A stretch of 64,000 nt of DNA, taken from DAIDKA01 sp035503515. Lineage in GTDB: Bacteria; Pseudomonadota; Gammaproteobacteria; Steroidobacterales; Steroidobacteraceae. Each line of letters begins with the position of its first letter. The stretch's first letter is position 1. The stretch is taken from assembly GCA_035503515.1 (NCBI GenBank), contig DATJTJ010000062.1, positions 8,773-72,772 on the forward strand. The letters run 5' to 3'. The position numbers and the translations under genes were made by a program. The notes below the pieces were generated by a model. That model was given only the letters and a program-made list of their open reading frames with translations. It had not been told where the DNA came from and searched no databases. Below, piece after piece: positions 50,707-59,495 of this stretch.

Positions 50707-53700
50707 CTACGAAGCTCCGGTCTTCCCGTGGACCCGCCGCGCGAGCGCCGGCAGCAGGAACAGGTTGAGGATCGTCGAGGAGACTAACCCGCCGAGCACC
50801 GTCACAGCCATGGGTCCCTCGATCTCCTGGCCCGGCAGGTTCATGCCGAAGGCGAGCGGCGCCAGTCCCAGCGCGGTGACCGCCGCCGTCATGGCGATCG
50901 GCACCAGCCGCTCGTTGGCACCGCGGATGACCGTCTCGAGGCTCCAGGCCGCGCCTTCGACCTCGACCAGGTGCTCGTAGTGCGCCAGCTGCAGGATGGC
51001 GTTGCGGGCGCTGACGCCGAAGACCGTGACCAGGCCGACGACGGCGCCGAGGGACAGGCCGATGCCCGTGACGGCGATCGCTGCGACGCTGCCCACCAGC
51101 GCGAACGGCAGGTTCGCCAGCACCAGGTAGCCGTTGGCGCGCCAGCGGAAGGCCATGAGCAGCGTCATGACGATGGCGGCCAGCGCCAGGCCCGAGAACA
51201 GCAGCAGCTGGTTGCGCGTCCGGATCTCCTCCTGCGCGGCCCCGGTGAATTCGAGGTAGACGCCGCGGGGCAGCACCACCTGGCTGCGGATCTCGCGGGC
51301 GGCCCGCTGCACGACCTCCTGCAGCGATGCACCGCGGACGTTGAAGGTGACGCTGATGCGCCGCTGGCCGCCGTCGTGCTCGATGCTGTAGCGGTCCTGG
51401 GTCACGGACAGGCTTGCCACCTGCGCCAGCGGCACCGGACCCAGCGGCGAACTGATCATGAGACTGCCCAGGTCCTGTGGTTGCTGGCGCGGGCCATCCG
51501 GCAGCAGCACCACCACGTCGGTGGTGCGGGTGCCGTTGAAGGTCTGTCCGACCGCGGCGCCCGCGTAGGCGGCCGCGATGGTGTCGAGGACGGCCTGGTT
51601 CGTCAGGCCGCTGGCCGCGAGCGCCTGGGGCCGCAGCTGGATGGCGATCGACGGCGTTCCCGTCTGTCGCTTGAACTGCAGATCGACGATGCCCGGAACC
51701 TTGCGCAAGGCGGCGGTGATGCGCTGCCCGCTGCGGTCGAGCGCGTCGAGGTCATCGCCAAAGACCTTGATAGCCACCTGCGCCGTCTCGCCCGTGAGGC
51801 TTTCGCTGATGCGGTCACCGAGGAAGGTGACGACTTCGCTCTGCAGGCCCGGATAATGCTCCAGGATGCCGCGCAGCGCGTCCTGGGCCGCGCCCTGGTC
51901 CACGGTCGCGTCGGGTTTGAGTTCGACGTGGAACTCGGTGCGATGCGGACCCCAGGTGTCCTCGCCCAGCTCCGCGCGCCCGACCTGCTGCGAGATCATG
52001 GCAACGTAGGGCAGCGCCAGCACCTCGGCGCTGATACGGCGGCCGACGGCCAGCATCGCATCGAGCGAAGTCCCCGGAATGGAACTTTCGACCTGTATGA
52101 CGAAGTGGTTCTCGCGGAAGTCCGGCATGAACGTTCCGCCCAGCAAGGGCAGCGCCGCGACGGCGGCCACGACGCACAGCGCCAGCACTGCGATCACGGC
52201 CTTGAAGTGGGCCGCGACGCCGTGCACGGCGCGGCCCTGCAGGGCCTTAAGGCGCAGCAGCCAGGCCGACTCCGCTCGCGCGTCGTGCTGCCGCAGCAGC
52301 AGTGCGCACAGTGCCGGCGTCGTGGTCAGGGCGACCAGCAGCGACGCCAGCACTGCGAAAATGAAGGCCAGCGCCAGGGGTCCGACGAAGTGACCCTGCA
52401 GGCTGGAGGTGAAGATCTCGGGCAGGAACACCAGGATCACGATCACGGTCGCGTAGATCACCGGACCGCGCACCTCGAGCGAGGCCTCGCGGATCACCGC
52501 CAGGCGATCCAGCGGCTGCGGCAGCAGCCGGTTGGCGCGCAGCCGCCGCAGGATGTTCTCGATGCCGATGATCGCATCGTCCACCAGCACCCCGAGGGCC
52601 ACCGCGAAGCCGCCCAGCGTCATGGTATTGAGCGTCTGCCCCATGCGCTCCAGCACCGCGATCGCCGCGAGCAGCGACAGCGGAATGGCGGTGAAGGCGA
52701 TCAGCGCCGCGCGGACATCCCGCAGGAACAGGTACAGCACCACGAAGATCAGTACGCCGGCGATCAGCAGCGAGCGCTGGAGATCCCCCAGCGCCCGCTC
52801 GATGAAGTTTGCGGGGCGCTGGATGCCGGAGTACACGGTGATCCCCTGCTCGGCCAGCGCCGGACGCAGGCCCGCGAGGGCCTGTTCGAGCGCGCGCGTC
52901 GTCGTGAGGGTGTTCGCGCCGTACTGGCTCGCGAGCGACAGCAGCACGCCGGGCCTGCCCATGATGAGCGCATCGCCCGAGCGCAGCGCCGGCGCGATTC
53001 TGACCGTGGCGACGTCACCGAGCAGGATCGGCACGCCGCTGCGCACCGCGACCACCGCCTGCCCCAGGACCCCGGTGTCCGGTTGCGGAATCGGCGACTG
53101 CATCAGCACGCGCTGGTTGACCATGTCGATGAAGCCGGCGCCGCGCAACGGCAGGGCGGCCCGGGCCGCATCGGCGATGTCATTGAGCGACAGGCCGAAG
53201 CTCGTCAGCCGCCGCATGTCCGGCTGGATCTGGATCTGCCGGACCTTGCCGCCGAAGACGATGACGTGGGCCACGCCGGGGACCGCCAGCAGGTGCGGCT
53301 TGATCACCCAGTCGGCCGCATCGCGCAGCGCGTAGGCATCGACTTTGTCCGATACCAGCCCGATCTTGATGAGGTCCATGGTGCTCGAGACCAGCGGCGA
53401 GAGTTTCGGGACGCCCACGCCCGCCGGCAGGCTGCTGCCCAGTTCCGAGAGCCGCTCGGAAATGCCCTGCCGCGCGACGTGCACATCGACGCCGTCGGCG
53501 AAGGTGATCGTGACGCTCGACAGTCCCGGGATGGACTCCGAGCGCAGCGTCGCCAGGCCCGAGGCGCCGTTGACGGCATTCTCGACGGGCTTCGTGACCA
53601 GTTCCTCGACCTGCTGCGGCGAGAATCCCGGCGCCTCGGTCTGGATATCCACCTCGGTGGGCACGAAGTCCGGGAATACGTCCAGCGGCGCGTCGCGTGC

Positions 53701-53787
53701 GCCCCAGCAGCCCAGCACCAGGGCCAGCACCGACAGGGCGGTCACGGCGCCGCAGCGGCGCACGCACAGGGCGATGAGCGCGCGCAT
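50707..53787 (-). CDS. CusA/CzcA-type heavy-metal RND efflux pump
   Basis: 1026-residue inner-membrane proton-driven pump of the HME-RND class: VFPDFVPTEVDIQTEAPGFS, PQQVEELVTKPVENAVNG, GLSSVTITFADG, the periplasmic GGTFMPDFRENHF and repeated Arg/Gly-rich transmembrane ends. In TM4 the sequence reads GVLVDDAIIGIEN: the Asp and Glu of the family are present, but the first aspartate of the CzcA-type DFG motif is Ala, as in CusA. This favours a monovalent-metal or non-classical substrate over Zn/Co/Cd (inference). Adaptor gene 6 bp upstream. Confidence 0.9.
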   Translation of the reverse strand: MRALIALCVRRCGAVTALSVLALVLGCWGARDAPLDVFPDFVPTEVDIQTEAPGFSPQQVEELVTKPVENAVNGASGLATLRSESIPGLSSVTITFADGVDVHVARQGISERLSELGSSLPAGVGVPKLSPLVSSTMDLIKIGLVSDKVDAYALRDAADWVIKPHLLAVPGVAHVIVFGGKVRQIQIQPDMRRLTSFGLSLNDIADAARAALPLRGAGFIDMVNQRVLMQSPIPQPDTGVLGQAVVAVRSGVPILLGDVATVRIAPALRSGDALIMGRPGVLLSLASQYGANTLTTTRALEQALAGLRPALAEQGITVYSGIQRPANFIERALGDLQRSLLIAGVLIFVVLYLFLRDVRAALIAFTAIPLSLLAAIAVLERMGQTLNTMTLGGFAVALGVLVDDAIIGIENILRRLRANRLLPQPLDRLAVIREASLEVRGPVIYATVIVILVFLPEIFTSSLQGHFVGPLALAFIFAVLASLLVALTTTPALCALLLRQHDARAESAWLLRLKALQGRAVHGVAAHFKAVIAVLALCVVAAVAALPLLGGTFMPDFRENHFVIQVESSIPGTSLDAMLAVGRRISAEVLALPYVAMISQQVGRAELGEDTWGPHRTEFHVELKPDATVDQGAAQDALRGILEHYPGLQSEVVTFLGDRISESLTGETAQVAIKVFGDDLDALDRSGQRITAALRKVPGIVDLQFKRQTGTPSIAIQLRPQALAASGLTNQAVLDTIAAAYAGAAVGQTFNGTRTTDVVVLLPDGPRQQPQDLGSLMISSPLGPVPLAQVASLSVTQDRYSIEHDGGQRRISVTFNVRGASLQEVVQRAAREIRSQVVLPRGVYLEFTGAAQEEIRTRNQLLLFSGLALAAIVMTLLMAFRWRANGYLVLANLPFALVGSVAAIAVTGIGLSLGAVVGLVTVFGVSARNAILQLAHYEHLVEVEGAAWSLETVIRGANERLVPIAMTAAVTALGLAPLAFGMNLPGQEIEGPMAVTVLGGLVSSTILNLFLLPALARRVHGKTGAS

Positions 53788-53793
53788 CGGCCT

Positions 53794-54753
53794 TCAGTCC
53801 GCCTCGGTGCTGGGGTTCATTTCGCGGGCGAGCAGCAGCCCGGCCTCCGAGGTGACGATGCGCTCCCCCACCGCCAGTCCCTGCGTCACCAGGAAATCCC
53901 CGCCGAGCGGCCGGTCGGTCGCGACTTCGCGCCGCTCGAAGACATCGGGCTTCGATTCGACGTAGCACCAGTACTTGCCGCCGCTGATCACCAGGGCCGA
54001 TGCGGGCACGCGCACGCCGTGCTGCGGCGGGCCGGCGCCCGGCGCCCGCACCAGCAGCCGTTCCCCTTCGGCCGCATCGGTGTTTTTCAGCAGCGAGAAG
54101 AAGCTGCGTCCCGGAAGGCTCGCATCCGCGGGCGCGCTCCATACCGGCCGGGCGACCCAGGCCGTGGCGGCATCCAGCGGCAGGACGTGCAGGCTGGCCG
54201 GCGTCTGCGGCAATGACGCACCGAGCGGGAACGTGACGCGCAGCAGTTTGACCTTGCCGCTGGCCAGTTCCTGCAGCAGCGCACTGTCCTGCATCATCTT
54301 CGGCGGCGCGGCGCCGATGACCGCTGACAGCCGGCGCTGGGCGAGCGCGAGGGCCGCCGCATCGGAGGCTACCTGGCGGGTGGCACTGTCCAGGGCGTCC
54401 GCCGGCAGGGCACCGGGCGTTCCGGCCAGATGCCGGGTACGCGACAGCGTGGCGCGACTCTGGGTCTGCGCGGCCTCGGCCGTCATGAGTTCGGCCACGG
54501 CCACCGCCACCGCGTCGTGCGGCACGATCATGCCGTAGCCGGTCGTCTCCGGCGTGTCATCCGCGGCGGCGGCCGGCGCCGTCGTGATACCCATTTTCGC
54601 GACCTGCTCGGCCGTCAGGCTGATCCCTTCGGCCGCCGCCGCAGCGGGCGCCGGGGACTTCCCTCCCCCGTCCTGATCGGCGCGTTGGCAGGCCGCGAGC
54701 ACGAGCATGCCGCCGAGCGCCATGGCCAGCACGGTGATTCTCAATGCGGTCAC
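53794..54753 (-). CDS. RND periplasmic adaptor lipoprotein, reduced
   Basis: 319 residues, lipobox LVLAAC. The conserved entry GISLTAEQVAKMGITTAPA, a helical hairpin (AEAAQTQSRATLSRTRHLAG, ALALAQRRLSAVIG) and C-terminal beta domains (GVRVPASALVISGGKYWCYV, VTQGLAVGERIVTSEAGLLL) are present. The first half of the lipoyl/barrel-sandwich domain, normally before the hairpin (V-x-G-x-V...G-x-x-V-x-x-G-Q), is not there; after GYGMIVPHDAVAVAVAEL the sequence goes straight into the hairpin. CusB-type adaptors are about 400 residues. Confidence 0.85.
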   Translation of the reverse strand: MTALRITVLAMALGGMLVLAACQRADQDGGGKSPAPAAAAAEGISLTAEQVAKMGITTAPAAAADDTPETTGYGMIVPHDAVAVAVAELMTAEAAQTQSRATLSRTRHLAGTPGALPADALDSATRQVASDAAALALAQRRLSAVIGAAPPKMMQDSALLQELASGKVKLLRVTFPLGASLPQTPASLHVLPLDAATAWVARPVWSAPADASLPGRSFFSLLKNTDAAEGERLLVRAPGAGPPQHGVRVPASALVISGGKYWCYVESKPDVFERREVATDRPLGGDFLVTQGLAVGERIVTSEAGLLLAREMNPSTEAD

Positions 54754-56150
54754 TCCCTGAGGCTCCAGCCACCCCCGAGCGCCTTGCAGAGGGCGACGCG
54801 GGCCTCCAGGCGGGCGAGCTGGTACTGACTGTATTGATCGCGCGCGGCGTACAGCGTGCGCTGGGCTTCGAGCACGGTGAGGAAATCGCCGGCCCCCGCG
54901 CGATAGCGCTGCCGGGCGCCCTCGAACGCCTGCTGGCTTTGCGCGAGGCCCTGGCGCTGGAACTCCCGGGCCGCATCGAGGCTGCGGATGGCCGCGAGGG
55001 CATTCTCGACATCGACCAGCGCCGCAAGGATCGCCTGGCGGTAATTCGCCAGCAGTTCCTCGTCGCGCGCCCGCGCCTCGTCGCGCACGGCGCGCAACCG
55101 GCCGGCGTCGAAAATGCTCTGCGCGATGCCCGCGCCGAGATTCACGCCCGGACCGGTGCCGCTCAGGGCCACCACGGCCGCGTTCATCGCCGGGTTCTGC
55201 AGTCCCCCGGCCGCCGTCAGCGTCACGCTCGGCAGCAGGGCGGCGCGCGCGGCGACGAGGTTGGCGTCCGCCGTGCGCAGGTTGGCCTCCGCGGTGTACA
55301 CGTCCGGACGGCGGGTGAGCAGCTGCGCCGGCAGTCCGGCGCCGACCTGCGGTTCGGCAAGGCCATCGAGTGGGACGGTGGCGACATCGAAGCCTTCCGG
55401 CGGCCGCCCGACCAGCAGCGCCAGCGCCGTCAGCGCCTGCGCCTGCCGCTGCCGCAGCTGCGGGATGGCCAGCTGCGCGGCCGCGAGCACCGAGCGCTGG
55501 GTGGCCAGCGTCACGGGATCCGCCGCACCGGCATCGAACCGCGCCTGTATGACGTCGAGCAGGCTGCGGGCCGCAGCCAGATTGTCCTGCGCGATCTGCA
55601 GCCGCTCGCGCAGCGACAGGATCTCGAAGTACCCGTCCGCCACCCCGGCGAGCGTCGTGAGCTCGACGGTGTCACGGTCGGCGCGGGCAGCGGTGCCCTG
55701 GAAACGCGCGGCGTTGGCGGTCGCGCGGTTCCTGCCCCAGAAGTCGATTTCGTAGCTCGCCGACAGCAGTGCCGACCAGTCGAGCTCATGGGCGCTGCCA
55801 TTGCCGGAGTGCCCGGCGAGGAAGTTGCCATTGCCGAGGGCATCGACACCGGGCAGGATGGCGGCGCCGGCCTGGCGGGCGCGCTGGTCGGCCTGGGCGA
55901 CCCGGGCGGTGGCCGCCGCCAGGTCGAGATTGGTGGTCGCCGCCTCGGCGATCAGCGCATCGAGCGCCGGGCTGTCGAAGCCACGGTACCAGTCCCGGCC
56001 TGGCCACGACGCGTTCGCCGCGGCATCCGCATTGGCGAATTGCGCGGGCACTGCGGGCGCCACCGGTTGCGGCGGCCGCAGCGCGCAGCCGCTGCCGGCG
56101 AGCAGCGCCGCTGCGCACGCCAGGAGCATGTGGTTGCGAACCCCGAACAC
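54750..56150 (-). CDS. NodT-type outer-membrane efflux protein
   Basis: 466 residues with a signal and lipobox (LLAGSGC). TolC-fold features: NLDLAAATARVAQADQRARQ, LTTLAGVADGYFEILSLRER, RPDVYTAEANLRTADANLVA, RARYRAGAGDFLTVL-like segment (FEGARQRYRAGAGDFLTVLE). It forms the outer-membrane channel of the tripartite pump. First gene of the operon; overlaps the adaptor by 4 bp. Confidence 0.92.
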   Translation of the reverse strand: MFGVRNHMLLACAAALLAGSGCALRPPQPVAPAVPAQFANADAAANASWPGRDWYRGFDSPALDALIAEAATTNLDLAAATARVAQADQRARQAGAAILPGVDALGNGNFLAGHSGNGSAHELDWSALLSASYEIDFWGRNRATANAARFQGTAARADRDTVELTTLAGVADGYFEILSLRERLQIAQDNLAAARSLLDVIQARFDAGAADPVTLATQRSVLAAAQLAIPQLRQRQAQALTALALLVGRPPEGFDVATVPLDGLAEPQVGAGLPAQLLTRRPDVYTAEANLRTADANLVAARAALLPSVTLTAAGGLQNPAMNAAVVALSGTGPGVNLGAGIAQSIFDAGRLRAVRDEARARDEELLANYRQAILAALVDVENALAAIRSLDAAREFQRQGLAQSQQAFEGARQRYRAGAGDFLTVLEAQRTLYAARDQYSQYQLARLEARVALCKALGGGWSLRE

Positions 56151-56204
56151 ATTCCATCCCCGATCGGACCTGGGGCGACGAGGCTAACAAGGCCGCGCCG
56201 CAGC

Positions 56205-56224
56205 ATGTGTACATCTTTGTAAAG
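56205..56224. promoter_or_regulatory. Two abutting 10-bp dyads in the divergent efflux/two-component promoter region
   Basis: ATGT-GT-ACAT (56205-56214) followed directly by CTTT-GT-AAAG (56215-56224), each a dyad with four-base arms, one helical turn apart. They lie in the 144-bp gap between the efflux operon and the beta-propeller/two-component operon, the expected place for an OmpR-type regulator to act on both. Confidence 0.45.
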
Positions 56225-56294
56225 TCACGACGCCGCGGCTTTGGGCATATTTGCAGCAGTCCGCCATCGGCATCCGAAGCGCCAGGAGACCACC

Positions 56295-57341
56295 GTGCTC
56301 ACTCACCGTCTTGCCAGGACCCTCGGCGCCGTGCTCGCGCTCGCTGTGCTCACCGTGCTACCCGGCGCCGCGGCGGCGGACACTCCGCTCGAGGTGCTGC
56401 AGCGCTGGAAGCTCGGCGGCGCCGGGGGCTGGGACTACCTGACGGTGGATTCCATGCACCGGCTGTTCCTGAGCCGCGGCACGCAGGTCGATGTGGTGGA
56501 CACGCGGTCGGGCAAGGTCATCGGCACCATTCCCGACACCCAGGGCGTGCATGGCATCGCGCTCGCGCCGGAGCTGCATCGCGGCTTCACCAGCAACGGC
56601 CGGGCCGATTCGGTGACCGTATTCGACCTGGACACCCTGAAGACCCTTCAGCAGGTCAAAGTGCCCGCGCACAATCCCGACTGCATCCTCTATGACCCGG
56701 CCGGCAAACATGTCTTCACGTTCGATGGCCGCAGCAAGGATGTGACGGTGCTCGATGCCATGACCCTGGCGGTGGTCGCGACCCTGCCTGTTCCGGACAA
56801 GCCGGAATTCGCACAGGACGACCTTGCCGGCCACATCTTCGTCAACATCGAAAGTGATCCGGGCCAGATGGTGGTGATCGACAGCAGGAAACTCGCCGTC
56901 GAGTCCACCTGGCCCCTGCCCGGCTGCAACTCGCCGAGCGGGCTTGCCATCGATCGCAGGCATGCGCGGCTGTTCTCGGTGTGCGACGGCAATGTCATGG
57001 CCGTGACCAACGGCAGGACCGGCGCCCAGGTCGCGCAGGTGCCGATCGGCCGCGGGCCGGATGCGGCCGCCTACGACGACCGGCGCGGGCTGGTATTCAG
57101 TTCCAACGGCGAGGGCACGCTCACGGTGGTCCGGCAGGAATCCGCCGACCGGTACAGCGTGCAGCAGTCGCTGAAGACGCAGGCCGGCGCGCGCACCATG
57201 GCGCTGGACCCGGCGTCCGGCAAGGTCTACCTGGTCACCGCCGAATTCGGTCCCGCGCCCGCGCCGACCGCCTCTCAGCCGCGGCCGCGGCCCACGCCGG
57301 TGCCGGATTCCTTCACGGTGCTGGTGGTGGGCAGACCCTGA
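56295..57341 (+). CDS. Secreted YncE-like YVTN beta-propeller protein
   Basis: 348 residues with a signal peptide (TLGAVLALAVLTVLPGAAAA). Blades of the YVTN/YncE type repeat: VDVVDTRSGKVIGTIPDTQG, SVTVFDLDTLKTLQQVKVPA, DVTVLDAMTLAVVATLPVPD, VMAVTNGRTGAQVAQVPIGR. A Pro-rich C-terminal tail. GTG start with AGGAG at good spacing. The stop codon overlaps the ATG of the next gene (a response regulator), so the propeller is translationally coupled to the signalling pair. Possibly a periplasmic sensor or metal chaperone (inference). Confidence 0.82.
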   Translation: MLTHRLARTLGAVLALAVLTVLPGAAAADTPLEVLQRWKLGGAGGWDYLTVDSMHRLFLSRGTQVDVVDTRSGKVIGTIPDTQGVHGIALAPELHRGFTSNGRADSVTVFDLDTLKTLQQVKVPAHNPDCILYDPAGKHVFTFDGRSKDVTVLDAMTLAVVATLPVPDKPEFAQDDLAGHIFVNIESDPGQMVVIDSRKLAVESTWPLPGCNSPSGLAIDRRHARLFSVCDGNVMAVTNGRTGAQVAQVPIGRGPDAAAYDDRRGLVFSSNGEGTLTVVRQESADRYSVQQSLKTQAGARTMALDPASGKVYLVTAEFGPAPAPTASQPRPRPTPVPDSFTVLVVGRP

Positions 57342-58009
57342 TGCGACTGTTGCTGACCGAGGATGATGCCGAACTGGCGCGCTCGCTGATCGCGCGCTTC
57401 CGCGACCAGGGTTACGAGGTCGTGCACATGCCCGATGGCATCCAGGGGCTGCGCGCGGCCACCGAGGGCGACTTCGATGCCATCATCGTCGACCGCATGC
57501 TCCCGGGGATGGAGGGGCTGGAACTGGTCAAGGCAGTGCGACTGAAAAAGGCCACGCCGATCATCTACCTGACGACCATGAGCGGCATCGACGACCGGGT
57601 CCGCGGCCTGGAGGCGGGCGGCGACGACTACCTGATCAAGCCGTTCGCCTTCGAGGAACTGCTGGCGCGGATCCGGGTGATGGTGCGGCGGCAGGCGCCC
57701 GCCGCCTCCCGACTGTACGCCGGCGCGATCGAAATGGATCTGGTGGCGCGGAGGGTCACCCGGCGCGGTCGCCCGATCGAACTGCTGCCGCAGGAGTTCC
57801 GGCTGCTGGAGTACCTGCTGCGCAACGTCGATCGCGCGGTGACCCGCAGGATGCTGCTCGAGAACGTCTGGGACATCCACTTCGATCCGCACACCAGCGT
57901 CGTCGAAAGTCACATCAGCCGGCTGCGGGCCAGGCTCAACGCCCATTGCGACATCGACGCCATCCAGACCGTGCGCGGCACGGGTTACCGGCTGCTTGCG
58001 GCAAACTAG
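57341..58009 (+). CDS. OmpR-family response regulator
   Basis: 222 residues. Receiver domain with Asp8/Asp9, phosphoacceptor Asp51 (IIVDRMLPGMEGLELV) and Lys99 (DYLIKPF); C-terminal winged helix (IELLPQEFRLLEYLLRNVDR, TSVVESHISRLRARL, IQTVRGTGYRLL). Close in form to CusR/CzcR/IrlR regulators of metal efflux. Overlaps both neighbours (4 bp with the propeller, 14 bp with the kinase). Confidence 0.92.
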   Translation: MRLLLTEDDAELARSLIARFRDQGYEVVHMPDGIQGLRAATEGDFDAIIVDRMLPGMEGLELVKAVRLKKATPIIYLTTMSGIDDRVRGLEAGGDDYLIKPFAFEELLARIRVMVRRQAPAASRLYAGAIEMDLVARRVTRRGRPIELLPQEFRLLEYLLRNVDRAVTRRMLLENVWDIHFDPHTSVVESHISRLRARLNAHCDIDAIQTVRGTGYRLLAAN

Positions 58010-59411
58010 GATCCTCAAGGCCGAGTCGTTCCGGCTCGCGGCGCTGTTCGCGGTGCTGTTCCTGGCGTTGACCGCGGTGCTCATCGGCACGGTGCTGTGG
58101 ATCGTCGCGGGCACCGAGCGCGACACGCTGGTCTCCGCCAACGAATCCGACATCGCGACCGTCATGAACGGCCTGCGCGCGGAAGGCCTGGGCGAGGCGA
58201 TCGAGGTCGTGCAGCAGCGGCTGGGCACGCCGGCACGCGCCGCGGCCCCGCGCCACCGGTTCCTGCCCGACACTTACATGGTGATCGAGGATGCGGCCGG
58301 CAGGGTGCTGGCGGGCAACCTGCCCTACGTGCGCTGCGAGCCCGGCACGTTCACGCTCGCCCGGCCGTGGCCCGGCGGCCATCATCATCCGCAGATGCTG
58401 CTCGGCCGCTGCGCGGCGCTCGGCGGCGCGCTCACGCTCTACGTCGGGCGGGACACCGCCGCGATGTACTTCACCCGCCAACGGATCCTGCATGCCTTCG
58501 GCTGGGTGGCGCTCGGCACCTGCGCCTTCTCCATCCTGGCCGGCCTGTTTCTCGGGCGGCGGTTCATGGCGCAGGTCGATGCCGTTACGCGCACCTGTGA
58601 GCGGGTCATCGCCGGGCAGCTCAACGACCGCATCCCGCTGCGCGGCCGGGGCGACGAGTGGGACCGGCTGGCCCGGGCCATCAACGAAATGCTGGACCGG
58701 ATCTCCGCCCTGCTGGAGAACCTGCAGCAGGTCTCGAGCGACGTGGCCCACGATCTGCGCACGCCGCTGACCCGGCTGCGCAACCGCCTCGAAACGGCGC
58801 GCGACCACTCCACCGGCATCACCGACTATGCCGCCGCCATCGGCCAGGCGCTGGAGGACACCGACCGGCTGCTGTCCATGTTTGCCGCGCTGCTGCGCAT
58901 CTCGCAGATCGAAGCGGGCACGCGGGTGCGCAGCTTCGCGCCCGTGGCGCTGTCCGAACTGCTCGAGCGGCTGTACCAGTTCTACCTGCCGGTGGCCGAG
59001 GACTGCGGCCGGCCGCTGTCGCGCGAACTGCGGGCCGGGATCAGCGTCCGCGGCGATCAGGAGCTGCTCATGCAACTCTTCAGCAACGTGATCGAAAACG
59101 CGCTGCATCACACGCCCGTGGGCACTCACATCGGGCTCGAACTTGGCAGTGCCGGGGGGCGGATCGTGGCCTCGGTCCGCGACGACGGTCCCGGCGTGAC
59201 CGACGAGGAACGCCAGAAGCTGACGCGACGCTTCTATCGGGGCTCGGGCAGCCGCACGGCGGAAGGCCATGGCCTCGGGCTTTCGCTGGTCGCGGCCATT
59301 GCACAGCTGCACGGCGCGCAGCTGCTGCTCAGCGACGCCGGGCCGGGGCTGAGCGTTGCCGTAGCGTTCGTACCACAGCCGCCGCCGGACTCCGCGGGTC
59401 TTTCCGGCTGA
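57996..59411 (+). CDS. Membrane sensor histidine kinase with His-rich periplasmic loop
   Basis: 471 residues. Helix 1 ~15-38, periplasmic domain ~40-165, helix 2 ~167-187, HAMP, HisKA with phospho-His252 (VAHDLRTPLTRLRNRLE), ATPase motifs NVIENALHHTPVG, DDGPGV, GLGLSL. The periplasmic loop contains the triplet His129-His131 (WPGGHHHP) and Cys114 and Cys139, possible metal ligands. TTG start overlapping the regulator gene. It resembles the CusS/IrlS/QseC class and would control the divergent efflux operon. Confidence 0.9.
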   Translation: MRQTRILKAESFRLAALFAVLFLALTAVLIGTVLWIVAGTERDTLVSANESDIATVMNGLRAEGLGEAIEVVQQRLGTPARAAAPRHRFLPDTYMVIEDAAGRVLAGNLPYVRCEPGTFTLARPWPGGHHHPQMLLGRCAALGGALTLYVGRDTAAMYFTRQRILHAFGWVALGTCAFSILAGLFLGRRFMAQVDAVTRTCERVIAGQLNDRIPLRGRGDEWDRLARAINEMLDRISALLENLQQVSSDVAHDLRTPLTRLRNRLETARDHSTGITDYAAAIGQALEDTDRLLSMFAALLRISQIEAGTRVRSFAPVALSELLERLYQFYLPVAEDCGRPLSRELRAGISVRGDQELLMQLFSNVIENALHHTPVGTHIGLELGSAGGRIVASVRDDGPGVTDEERQKLTRRFYRGSGSRTAEGHGLGLSLVAAIAQLHGAQLLLSDAGPGLSVAVAFVPQPPPDSAGLSG

Positions 59412-59495
59412 GCCGTCTACGGCTACGCTTCGCCACGCAAAGTTGGCATCGCGAACGGCTCTCCACGTATCAGTAGGCAGTCGGCGAGGAGCCCG

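Noticed and set aside
50971..54216. A 1081-codon plus-strand frame opposite the RND pump and adaptor
   Set aside because: Antisense shadow; composition is Gln/Arg/His-rich, and the opposite strand encodes a clear RND pump and adaptor.
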